DNA from: UBA6663 sp044226485
GTDB lineage: Bacteria > Chloroflexota > Anaerolineae > Anaerolineales > UBA6663
Direction of reading: 5' to 3'
NCBI GenBank assembly: GCA_044226485.1
Contig: JBGAGY010000008.1
Coordinates: 62,001 to 126,000, forward strand
Length of the DNA: 64,000 nucleotides
Program-made: the position numbers and the translations under genes
Notes under the pieces: generated by a model
The model's database searches: none
What the model was told of the DNA's origin: nothing
The model's input: only the letters and a program-made list of their open reading frames with translations
Part shown: positions 17,715 through 25,241 of the stretch, piece after piece
Layout: every line of letters starts with the position of its first letter
How positions within the stretch are numbered: the first letter of the stretch is position 1

Positions 17715-18977
17715 ATGACCGATCTCACGCTGGTTGCGGATCCGGGGCAGTCATTGAATGACGATGCCGTGCGTCATGCAGTGGCGCAGCAACTCACGGG
17801 CCAATTGCGCGGCCAGCGAGTGCTTGTGCTAGTGCCTGATCACACACGCACCGCGCCGCTGCCGCTGTTGTTCAGGTCCCTGGTCGACACCCTGCACGAC
17901 GCGGCGCGCCTTGACGTCCTCGTCGCGCTCGGGACGCATCCACCGCTGAGCGCCGAGCGGCTCAACGCCCTGGTCGGCATCACGGCCGAGGAGCGTGCTG
18001 GCCGATACGCTCACGTCGGTCTGCTCAATCATGCCTGGGAAGACCCCGACGCGTTGACGACCCTCGACGTGATGAGCGCCGACGAGGTCCGAATGCTCGC
18101 GGGCCGGCACTGGCACCCGTCGCTGCCCGAGTCGGTGCCGGTGCGCATCAATCGCGCGGCCGTCGAGGCCGACCACATCGTCATCGTCGGCCCGACCTTC
18201 CCACACGAGGTGATCGGCTTCTCGGGCGGAGCCAAGTATCTGTTCCCGGGCATCTCGGGGGCCGAGATGATTCACGCCACGCACTGGCTCGGCGCACTGG
18301 CGAGCGTGGTCGGCACGATCGGGTACGCGGATACGCCGGTGCGGGCGATGGTGCATGCCGCCGCCAGCCGCTTGAAGACGCCTGTGACCCTGATCGCGCT
18401 GACGGTCGAGGGCGAACGCCTGACCGGGTTGACCATCGGTGACCTTTACACCGCCTGGTCGGTTGCGGCGCAGCGGTCCGCCGATCGACACATCCGCTGG
18501 TGCGATCGCCCGTATCGACGCGTGCTTTCGTGCGCACCGCCGATGTACGATGAGCTCTGGACCGGGGCGAAGGCGATGTACAAGCTCGAGCCGGTGGTCG
18601 AAAAGGGCGGGGAACTCGTGATCTACGCGCCGCACCTCGACACCGTCAGTTACGTCCATGGGCGGCATATCGAGGCTGTGGGATACCATATCCTGCCTTA
18701 CTTCCTGAACGATTGGGATCGGTTCAAGCACGTCCCGCTAGGTGTGCTGGCGCACAGCACCCACCTGCGTGGATCGGGTGTCATGGACGGTGGCATCGAA
18801 CGCGCAAATGTCAACGTGATCCTCGCCAGCCGCATCCCACCGGATCAATGTGCGCGGCTCAACCTCGGATACGCGGATCCTGCCACGATCGACCCGGCCC
18901 AGTGGGAGGGTCGAGAAGCAGAAGGCGTCCTTGTCGTGCCGAAAGCCGGCGAGATCCTGTATCGGCTTCGCCCTTAA
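17715..18977 (+). CDS. LarA-family (DUF2088) nickel-dependent racemase/epimerase homologue
   Basis: A 420-residue protein of the lactate racemase LarA superfamily. Recognisable motifs are VLVPDHTRTAP (near residue 38), ALGTHPPLS (near 73, for TGTHRP), HWHP, VGPTFPHEVIGFSGGAKYLFPG (residues about 156-178) with the Lys that in LarA holds the nickel-pincer nucleotide, and IERANVNVILAS. Known family members racemise or epimerise the alpha carbon of 2-hydroxy acids, including sugar acids. As last gene of a uronate operon it may interconvert aldonates such as mannonate and gluconate; this is inference. No larB, larC or larE cofactor genes are in the window. Confidence 0.87.
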   Translation: MTDLTLVADPGQSLNDDAVRHAVAQQLTGQLRGQRVLVLVPDHTRTAPLPLLFRSLVDTLHDAARLDVLVALGTHPPLSAERLNALVGITAEERAGRYAHVGLLNHAWEDPDALTTLDVMSADEVRMLAGRHWHPSLPESVPVRINRAAVEADHIVIVGPTFPHEVIGFSGGAKYLFPGISGAEMIHATHWLGALASVVGTIGYADTPVRAMVHAAASRLKTPVTLIALTVEGERLTGLTIGDLYTAWSVAAQRSADRHIRWCDRPYRRVLSCAPPMYDELWTGAKAMYKLEPVVEKGGELVIYAPHLDTVSYVHGRHIEAVGYHILPYFLNDWDRFKHVPLGVLAHSTHLRGSGVMDGGIERANVNVILASRIPPDQCARLNLGYADPATIDPAQWEGREAEGVLVVPKAGEILYRLRP

Positions 18978-18993
18978 GCAACGTCGAAATTCT

Positions 18994-19053
18994 CAGTGAA
19001 AAGGCGATCGGCGGATGTTCCTGTAGGAACGCCCGCCGATCGCCTTTTCACTG
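18994..19053 (+). terminator. Long hairpin closing the uronate operon
   Basis: A perfect 21-bp inverted repeat pairs 18994-19014 with 19033-19053. Inside it, after a 2x2 internal loop, 19017-19022 pairs with 19025-19030. An A-run on the left arm pairs with a T-run on the right arm. No separate T-tract follows, so it may terminate through the A/T part of its own stem or protect the 3' end. It starts 16 bp after the LarA-family stop. Confidence 0.75.
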
Positions 19054-19150
19054 ACCAAACGGCCAGCAAACGCCAGTTTCCTGTCAAGTGTGAACTGCCA
19101 TCCGGCTCGTGAAATGGACGTGAGTTTTCGAGTCCTTCAACCTCCCTTTA

Positions 19151-19180
19151 CTGACAAGTCACCTCTGTGAAGCATACGAT
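19151..19180 (+). promoter_or_regulatory. Possible sigma-70 promoter of the chemoreceptor gene
   Basis: CTGACA at 19151-19156 and TACGAT at 19175-19180 are separated by 18 bp. They match the -35 and -10 consensus in five and four of six bases. They lie about 80 bp before ATG 19258 and downstream of the operon-closing hairpin. This is a weak prediction. Confidence 0.35.
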
Positions 19181-19257
19181 CATCTTATGAAGACCCTGTC
19201 GCGGTGCAGGGCCGTGCATATCGAAAGACGTGCCGCATAGGGAGCAGCGAAGACGCT

Positions 19258-21540
19258 ATGTTTTCCAACTTGAAGATCGGAACCAAGCTCTACGTCTTGA
19301 TCGGCGTCTTTGTCGCCGGCATCCTCGGGTTTGGTATCCTGGCTTACACGACGCTGACGCGCGTCGAAGTCGGCGGCCCGGTGTTCAACGACATCGTGCT
19401 GGGCAAAGACCTGGTGGCCGACATCCTCCCGCCGCCCGCCTACGTCATCGAAACCTATACCAACATCCTCGAGCTCGAGGTCCTGACAAACGCCCATGCG
19501 CCCGCGGCGGATCTTCAAGAGCACCTTGACGCTCTCACCCGGCTCGAGGGCGAATTTCAGGCGCGCATGACGTATTGGGAGCAGAACCTCGACGACGGCA
19601 CCGAGCTCCGCAGGACGATGCTCGAAGATCTCCGCAAGCCGGCCGAGCAGCTCTTCGAAATCGTGCGCACCGAATACGTTCCGGCCGTGCAGGCCGGCGA
19701 CGCTGAAGCCGTCTCTCGCATCCGCCAGGACGAAATCCAACCCCTGTATCTCCAACACCGAGACGCCGTGAACCGCGTGGTCGACATGTCGAACACGCTG
19801 CTCAACGACACGATCGCCGCCTCTCAGCAGGAGACATCCAACGCGACGCTGATCCAGCTCGCTGTCGGCCTTGCCGCGGCGTTGATCGGCCTTGTGCTCG
19901 GCCTGTGGATCGCCGGGTCGATCCGCAAACCGGTTACCGACCTCAAGGCGGTGGCCGAGCGGATCGCGACCGGCGATGTCAACCAGGCCATCGATCTCCG
20001 CTCCGGCGATGAGCTTGGCCAGCTGGCCGAGTCGTTCCGGCAGATGGTGGCCTATCTGAAGGAAATGGCTGGCGCCGCCGACAAGCTGGCGGTGGGCGAC
20101 CTGACCGTCACGGTCAATGTGCGTTCCGATGCTGACCAGCTGGGCAAGAGCCTGGCCGCTATGGTGACCAATCTGCGCGATCTCGCGGCTTCGCTGCTGC
20201 GGAGCTCCGACCAGGTCGCCGGCGCCGCCCAACATCTGTCGCAGGCTTCCGAGGGCGCCGGTCAGGCGACGCAGCAGATCGCCATGACGATGCAACAGGT
20301 CGCCAGCGGCTCGAGCCAGCAGGCGGCCTCCATCACCTCGACGGCTGCGTCGGTGGAGGAAATGCGCCGCGCGATCGACAGCGTCGCACACGGTGCTCAG
20401 GAGCAGGCCACGGCCATTGGCACGACCTCCGAAGCGATGGGACGCCTCTCAAGCGCCGTCGCCGACATCCGCCGCGCCGCTGAAGTTCAGACCGGGGGCA
20501 TGCAGAAGGCCGCGACGATGCGCCAGGATCTGGCCGATACGTTGCTGCAGGTCGCACAGGCCTCGGATGCCGTGGTGCAGGAAGCGCTGAACTCGGCCAA
20601 GGCTGCCGATGAAGGCATCCGGTTCGCGGTGCAGACCATGGATGGCATGCAACGCGTCAATGACACGACCGAGCAACTGGCCACTCGCGTCCGCGACCTG
20701 GGCCGCCGCTCCGGTCAAATCGGCGTCATCGTCGAAACGATCGACGACATTGCCTCGCAGACGAACCTGCTGGCGCTCAACGCCGCGATCGAGGCGGCGC
20801 GCGCTGGCGAGCACGGCAAGGGCTTCGCGGTCGTCGCCGACGAAGTGCGCAAGCTGGCCGAGCGTTCGACTCAGGCGACCAAGGAGATCGGCGAGCTGGT
20901 GCGCGCCGTCCAACAGGGCGCTGGCGAGGTCGGCGAGGCCATGCAACAGGCCGGCGCCGACGTGGCGACGGCCCGCCAACTGACCGAGCAATCCGGCGCT
21001 GCGTTCGAGATCCTGGCTGAAGGCGCCAAGGCATCGGCTGATCGCGCGAAGGGCGTTCAGGCCGCCGTCGTCAGCATCCGCGCGGCCAGCACCGGGCTCG
21101 AGAACGCCGTGGCTGAAGCGGCGCACCTGGCTGAGGCCAACGTGAAGTCGTCGGATCAGATGGCGGCGCTCAGCGAGCGGGTGGTCGCCAGCCTCGACCG
21201 CCTGAGCGGCGTCGTCGAGCACAACACAGCAGCCACCGAGCAGATGTCAGCCTCGGCGACCGAAGTGACGGGATCGATCGAGAGCATCGCGTCGGTGAGC
21301 GAGGAGAACTCGGCGGCCGTTGAAGAAGTGTCTGCCTCGGCCGAGGAGATGACGGCGCAGGTTCAAGAGGTCTCGGCTTCGGCTCAGGAACTGGCGCGCA
21401 TGGCCAATGATCTCCAGGAACTCGTCAACCGCTTCAAGCTCGACGCCGACAGCTCGAAAAACCAGCCGGCCCATCGCGAGACGGTCAAATCGGTCTCCGT
21501 CAAGCGCGTCGGAGCTGCTGCCGCGACGTACGGCCGCTGA
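19258..21540 (+). CDS. Methyl-accepting chemotaxis protein
   Basis: A 760-residue chemoreceptor. Transmembrane helix 1 is at about residues 10-30. An all-helical extracytoplasmic sensor follows, then helix 2 at about 197-218, a HAMP linker (IRKPVTDLKAVAERIATGDV) and a second HAMP-like stretch (AVGDLTVTVNVRSDADQL), then the cytoplasmic signalling coiled coil. The hairpin tip IDDIASQTNLLALNAAIEAARAGEHGKGFAVVADEVRKLAE binds CheA and CheW. ATG 19258 follows a purine-rich AGGGAGC; the upstream in-frame stretch from 19204 lacks family features. It lies between two carbohydrate-uptake operons, so it may steer cells toward the sugars they import. A CheW gene is present much later, but no cheA. Confidence 0.93.
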   Translation: MFSNLKIGTKLYVLIGVFVAGILGFGILAYTTLTRVEVGGPVFNDIVLGKDLVADILPPPAYVIETYTNILELEVLTNAHAPAADLQEHLDALTRLEGEFQARMTYWEQNLDDGTELRRTMLEDLRKPAEQLFEIVRTEYVPAVQAGDAEAVSRIRQDEIQPLYLQHRDAVNRVVDMSNTLLNDTIAASQQETSNATLIQLAVGLAAALIGLVLGLWIAGSIRKPVTDLKAVAERIATGDVNQAIDLRSGDELGQLAESFRQMVAYLKEMAGAADKLAVGDLTVTVNVRSDADQLGKSLAAMVTNLRDLAASLLRSSDQVAGAAQHLSQASEGAGQATQQIAMTMQQVASGSSQQAASITSTAASVEEMRRAIDSVAHGAQEQATAIGTTSEAMGRLSSAVADIRRAAEVQTGGMQKAATMRQDLADTLLQVAQASDAVVQEALNSAKAADEGIRFAVQTMDGMQRVNDTTEQLATRVRDLGRRSGQIGVIVETIDDIASQTNLLALNAAIEAARAGEHGKGFAVVADEVRKLAERSTQATKEIGELVRAVQQGAGEVGEAMQQAGADVATARQLTEQSGAAFEILAEGAKASADRAKGVQAAVVSIRAASTGLENAVAEAAHLAEANVKSSDQMAALSERVVASLDRLSGVVEHNTAATEQMSASATEVTGSIESIASVSEENSAAVEEVSASAEEMTAQVQEVSASAQELARMANDLQELVNRFKLDADSSKNQPAHRETVKSVSVKRVGAAAATYGR

Positions 21541-21868
21541 ACGCGACCAAAGTCGATCCACATCGTTCGCGCACAACCGCGAGGTCGCCAGACCTCGCGG
21601 TTGTTTGTTTTGTCAGACACCACGACTGGTTTGGTGAGGATGTCTGTTTAGCGATAGCTTATTCATACCAATTGTTGATCAGTCCGACACGATAAGACCG
21701 GTCGGCCACTACCGTTCGAATCGAGTGACCGTCTCGCCTCGCACAACTGAATAGCTCGCTTGAGTTCCTGCCGCTCGAGCAAGGAGGTCGTGATCGACCG
21801 TCCCGCGCCTCGCATTGCGAAGATCGCTTTGCGTTGAGTCAACCGCATCGGCGGAAGGAGCTGAAGAG
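21541..21868. other. Intergenic region with terminator only
   Basis: This 328-bp gap between the chemoreceptor and the next operon holds the intrinsic terminator at 21573-21610 and, at its end, the ribosome-binding site GGAAGGAG at 21853-21860. I could not find a convincing promoter, although one is expected here. No coding potential was seen. Confidence 0.5.
21573..21610 (+). terminator. Rho-independent terminator after the chemoreceptor gene
   Basis: A perfect 14-bp stem pairs 21573-21586 with 21591-21604 around a four-base GCCA loop, followed by a T-rich run through about 21611. It is the most classical intrinsic terminator in the window and sits 33 bp after the stop codon. Confidence 0.93.
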
Positions 21869-23215
21869 ATGAAGAAGGTACCGCACGCGCACCTGTCATT
21901 CCTGATGGCGTTGAGCCTGGGAGTGATGGCGTGCAACCCCACGACCGCGACACAAACCACAGCGCCAGGCGGCGCGACACAGGATCCCGGCGCTCAGCCG
22001 ACGACGACAAGCGAAGGTCAGGCGACCACCGCCCCCACCGGCGACAAGGTCACCCTCCGGCTCACGACCTGGGCCGGCGCCGATGAAGCCGCCGAGTTCC
22101 AGGCGATCATCGACAAGATCAACGCCGACAACGACGCGTTCCAGATCGTGCATGAGCCGGCCCCCGACGACTACTACACGAAGGTCCAGACCGGCCTGGC
22201 CGGCGGCACCGCCGCAGATCTGATGTGGCTCTCTCAGGAGTACATCGCCGGCTTCGCGTCTCAAGGCGCGCTCCTCGACATCACCGATAAGCTGGCCAGC
22301 GACACCGAACACCCCGCCGCCGATCTGAGCGACTACTTCCCTGATGTGCTCCAGACGGCCCAGTACCAGGATCGGGTCTACGGGCTGCCATGGATCGCTC
22401 AACCGGTGGTCCTGTATTTCAACCGCGGCCTTTTCGATGCGGCCGGCCTCGATTACCCGACGATGGACTGGACCTGGGACGACCTCACCAAGGCCTCCGA
22501 GACGCTGACGCTCGACACCGATGGTGACGGCACCAAGGACCAATGGGGCTTCTCGATGAACGGCTGGCCGCCGCCGCAGATGTTCGTGTGGCAGGCTGGC
22601 GGCGAGGCGATCGCGGCTGACCTCACGGCCTCGCCGATCGACTCACCTGAGGCCATCAAAGGCTGGGATTTCTACGCCAGCCTGATCTACGACGATGTGC
22701 ATACCCCGCCCGAGTCCGTGATCTCGGAGCAGGGCTTCGGCGAGATGTTCAAGGCCGGCAAGATCGCGATGTTCATGGGCGGCGCCGCCGATGATCTCGA
22801 CCGCGTCGAAGGCCTCGACGTCGGAGCCGTGGCCGTGCCCGCGGGGCCGGCCAACCGCACCACCTTCGCCTGGACCGCCTCAACGGTCATCTCGGCTCAA
22901 ACGAAATACCCGGACCTGGCTTACCAGGCGCTTGTCCAACTGACCGAAGGCATCCACCACTGGAAGATCGTGGCGCCGCGCAAGTCGCTGGCCACTGCTG
23001 AAGTGATCACGGCCTCCGAGCCGCGCAAAGCGGCCAACGCCCAGGCCATCGCCGACTCCGTTCAGTACATGCGCTCGTACATCAACCTGCCGCGCCAGCA
23101 GGAATGGGACAGCGTCTTCTGGAGTGACTTCATGGATCCGCTGATCCACCATCAGGGCACCGCCGCGGATCTGGCGCCTCAGGTCCGGCCGTCTCTCGAG
23201 GACCTGCTGCCGTAA
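21869..23215 (+). CDS. ABC sugar-transporter substrate-binding lipoprotein, family 1
   Basis: A 448-residue extracellular binding protein. The signal peptide ends in the lipobox VMAC with Cys22, and a Thr/Gln/Pro-rich linker of about 40 residues precedes the mature fold. The SBP_bac_1 fold is evident in VTLRLTTWAGADEAAEF (near residue 62), TGLAGGTAADLMWLS, YGLPWIAQPVVLYFNRGLFDAAGL and FKAGKIAMFMGG. ATG 21869 is supported by GGAAGGAG 8 bp upstream; an opening from 21815 lacks this. Two MalF/MalG-type permease genes follow, but no ATPase gene, so a shared MsmK/UgpC-type ATPase encoded elsewhere is expected. Confidence 0.94.
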   Translation: MKKVPHAHLSFLMALSLGVMACNPTTATQTTAPGGATQDPGAQPTTTSEGQATTAPTGDKVTLRLTTWAGADEAAEFQAIIDKINADNDAFQIVHEPAPDDYYTKVQTGLAGGTAADLMWLSQEYIAGFASQGALLDITDKLASDTEHPAADLSDYFPDVLQTAQYQDRVYGLPWIAQPVVLYFNRGLFDAAGLDYPTMDWTWDDLTKASETLTLDTDGDGTKDQWGFSMNGWPPPQMFVWQAGGEAIAADLTASPIDSPEAIKGWDFYASLIYDDVHTPPESVISEQGFGEMFKAGKIAMFMGGAADDLDRVEGLDVGAVAVPAGPANRTTFAWTASTVISAQTKYPDLAYQALVQLTEGIHHWKIVAPRKSLATAEVITASEPRKAANAQAIADSVQYMRSYINLPRQQEWDSVFWSDFMDPLIHHQGTAADLAPQVRPSLEDLLP

Positions 23216-23243
23216 CGCGCCCTGAGCGCCGGCGAAGGAAAAC

Positions 23244-23301
23244 ACGAATGACGAATGACGAAGGTTGACCGTCCGTTCACCTTTAGTCATTCGTCATTCG
23301 T
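23244..23301. repeat. Intergenic palindromic repeat (GACGAATGACGAA family)
   Basis: A perfect 16-bp inverted repeat pairs 23244-23259 with 23286-23301, with a partly paired 26-base loop. Each arm is itself a 7-bp tandem (ACGAATG twice). Both arms share 11 to 12-bp words with the element at 45953-46001, including GTCCTTCGTCA just after the right arm. It lies between the binding-protein and permease genes and could tune their relative expression. Confidence 0.75.
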
Positions 23302-23310
23302 CCTTCGTCA

Positions 23311-23323
23311 ACTCCGTAGGAGT
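23311..23323 (+). promoter_or_regulatory. Small hairpin holding the ribosome-binding site of the permease gene
   Basis: ACTCC and GGAGT pair around a three-base loop, and the right arm is the AGGAG ribosome-binding site 6 bp before ATG 23329. The stem is short, so it would only mildly hinder ribosome binding. It may lower permease synthesis relative to the binding protein. Confidence 0.4.
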
Positions 23324-23328
23324 CAACC

Positions 23329-24327
23329 ATGGATGTCTCCGCCTGGGAAACCTATGCGCCAACCTTGATCCGCTGGCTGCTGGTCGGGGCCGGCATGTTC
23401 GTGTTGATGGTGGGCTTCAACCGCCTCCTGGTCGCGGTCGGCGTGAAACGAGAGGCGGCGTCCGGCTATGCCCTCGTGCTGCCCTGGATCCTGGGTCTGG
23501 CGATCTGGAACCTTTACCCGTTCGCGTACTCGCTCTATCTGAGTTTCACCCAATACAACATCCTGCAGCCGCCCGTGTGGATCGGCGTGGACAACTACGT
23601 CGACATGTTCCAGGACAACTTCTTCTGGAGCGCGCTCTGGTTGACGCTGCTGTACGCCGCGCTCAACGTCCCGCTCGGCCTGCTGGGCGCGATCGGCATC
23701 GCGCTGCTGCTTAACAGCTCGAACCGCGGCATCGGCGTCTGGCGCACGATCTACTATCTGCCGGCGGTGCTTCCGGCCGTCGCCGTCGCGTTGTTGTGGC
23801 GCTGGATGCTGAGCCCGAGCTCGGGGTTGATCAATTTCGTGCTTCAGCCCTTCTACAGTCTCACGGGTGTCGAGCCGCTCAACTGGTTCACGGACCCGAA
23901 CCTCGTGCTTCCCTCGTTCGTGTTGATGGGCATGTGGGGCGTCTTCGGCGCGAACTCAGTCATCCTGCTGGCCGGGCTCCGCAACATCCCACGCGATCTG
24001 TATGAAGCTGCCGCGATCGATGGCGCTAGCACGTTGCAGCGCTTCTGGTACGTGACGATCCCGATGCTCAGCTCGACCATGTTTTACAACCTGGTCACCG
24101 GCATCATCGGGTCGTTGCAGATCTTCACTCAGGCCTTCTTCATCCCCATCCCGCGGCGGGCCGGGACCTTTCTCAACGTATTGATCTATCAACAGGCCTT
24201 TACGTTCCGCAAGATGGGTTACGCGTCCGCCATCGCCTGGTTCGAGCTTGTGATCATCCTGTTGATCACGCTGCTGGTCTTCCGTTCGTCTGCGTTGTGG
24301 GTGCACTACGAAGCCGAGCGGTCATAG
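23329..24327 (+). CDS. ABC sugar-transporter permease, MalF/UgpA type
   Basis: A 332-residue inner-membrane permease. It has an unusual N-terminal helix (residues about 12-35) before the standard core beginning GYALVLPWILGLAIWNLYPF. Typical family text includes SLYLSFTQYNILQPPVWIGVDNY and the EAA loop PRDLYEAAAIDGASTLQRFWYVTIPML. The extra first helix resembles the eight-helix MalF layout. The start is fixed by the adjacent AGGAG site. It is the partner of the MalG-type permease 8 bp downstream. Confidence 0.93.
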   Translation: MDVSAWETYAPTLIRWLLVGAGMFVLMVGFNRLLVAVGVKREAASGYALVLPWILGLAIWNLYPFAYSLYLSFTQYNILQPPVWIGVDNYVDMFQDNFFWSALWLTLLYAALNVPLGLLGAIGIALLLNSSNRGIGVWRTIYYLPAVLPAVAVALLWRWMLSPSSGLINFVLQPFYSLTGVEPLNWFTDPNLVLPSFVLMGMWGVFGANSVILLAGLRNIPRDLYEAAAIDGASTLQRFWYVTIPMLSSTMFYNLVTGIIGSLQIFTQAFFIPIPRRAGTFLNVLIYQQAFTFRKMGYASAIAWFELVIILLITLLVFRSSALWVHYEAERS

Positions 24328-24335
24328 AGGACACC

Positions 24336-25241
24336 ATGGTAGAGACCACGACACCTGCCGTCATCGTCGCTCAAGACCAGCGCATTCAGCGTCGCGCCGG
24401 CCGGGCCTTCTCGTTCGTGCTGCTGGCGATATTCTCCCTGTTCGTGCTCGTGCCGCTGGCGTTCATGATCTCCACCTCGCTCAAGACCGAGGCCCAGTTG
24501 TTCGTCTGGCCGATCGAGTGGATCCCGAACCCGGTCCAGTGGAGCAATTACCCGCAGGCCTTCGTCGAGCTGGGCCGGATCGCGCCCGGGTTGACGTTCT
24601 GGCGCATCCTGAGCAACACGTTGTTCATCACCATCCTGTCGATGACGTCGGAGTTGGTCGCCGTCACGCTGGTGGCCTTCGGCTTCGCTCGCTTTCGATT
24701 TCCGGGGCGTGATGCACTTTTCCTGGTTATGCTCGCCACGATGATGCTGCCCGGCATCATCACCCTCATTCCGAGCTTCCTGATCTGGCGCAATCTGGGC
24801 CTGATCGACACCTACGATCCGTTGACCATCGCGTCGTGGTTCGGCGGCGGCGCCTGGGCTGTGTTCATGCTGCGCCAGTTTTATCTGACGGTCCCGCGCG
24901 AAATCGAGGAGGCCGCGATCATCGACGGCGCCAATACGTTCGACGTGTACTACGCAATCATGCTGCCGCTCATCCGTCCGGCGCTGCTCGCGCTGGCTGT
25001 GCTGATCTTCCAGGCCAACTGGAACAACTTTCAGGGCCCCTTGATCTACATCAACACAACGGTCAAGTTTCCGATCGTTGTGGCGCTCAAGTTCTTCCAG
25101 GAGTCGCTGTCGAAGGAGGCGCCGAAATGGCACTACATGATGGCGATGTCCGCGGTGATGGCGGCACCGATCCTGGCACTGTACTTCGTCGCGCAACGTT
25201 ACTTCATCGAGGGCCTGACCGTCGGTGGCGTGAAGGGATGA
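24336..25241 (+). CDS. ABC sugar-transporter permease, MalG/UgpE type
   Basis: A 301-residue permease with six predicted helices. Family landmarks are STSLKTEAQLFVWPIEWIPNP near residue 47, the EAA loop VPREIEEAAIIDGANTFDVYY near residue 185 and the C-terminal AQRYFIEGLTVGGVKG, which is almost invariant in this family. ATG 24336 is chosen because AGAGGA lies 5 bp upstream; an earlier GTG at 24297 overlaps the previous gene. Its final codons overlap the start of the lipoprotein gene. Confidence 0.94.
   Translation: MVETTTPAVIVAQDQRIQRRAGRAFSFVLLAIFSLFVLVPLAFMISTSLKTEAQLFVWPIEWIPNPVQWSNYPQAFVELGRIAPGLTFWRILSNTLFITILSMTSELVAVTLVAFGFARFRFPGRDALFLVMLATMMLPGIITLIPSFLIWRNLGLIDTYDPLTIASWFGGGAWAVFMLRQFYLTVPREIEEAAIIDGANTFDVYYAIMLPLIRPALLALAVLIFQANWNNFQGPLIYINTTVKFPIVVALKFFQESLSKEAPKWHYMMAMSAVMAAPILALYFVAQRYFIEGLTVGGVKG

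Noticed and set aside
19054..19257. A c-di-GMP riboswitch ahead of the first chemoreceptor
   Set aside because: Receptor genes often carry GEMM riboswitches, but the conserved GCA-AGGGCAAACC core is not present here or before the second receptor.
19180..20391. A 403-codon open frame on the - strand opposite the first chemoreceptor
   Set aside because: Antisense to conserved coiled-coil sequence; composition is biased and it lacks any recognisable motif.
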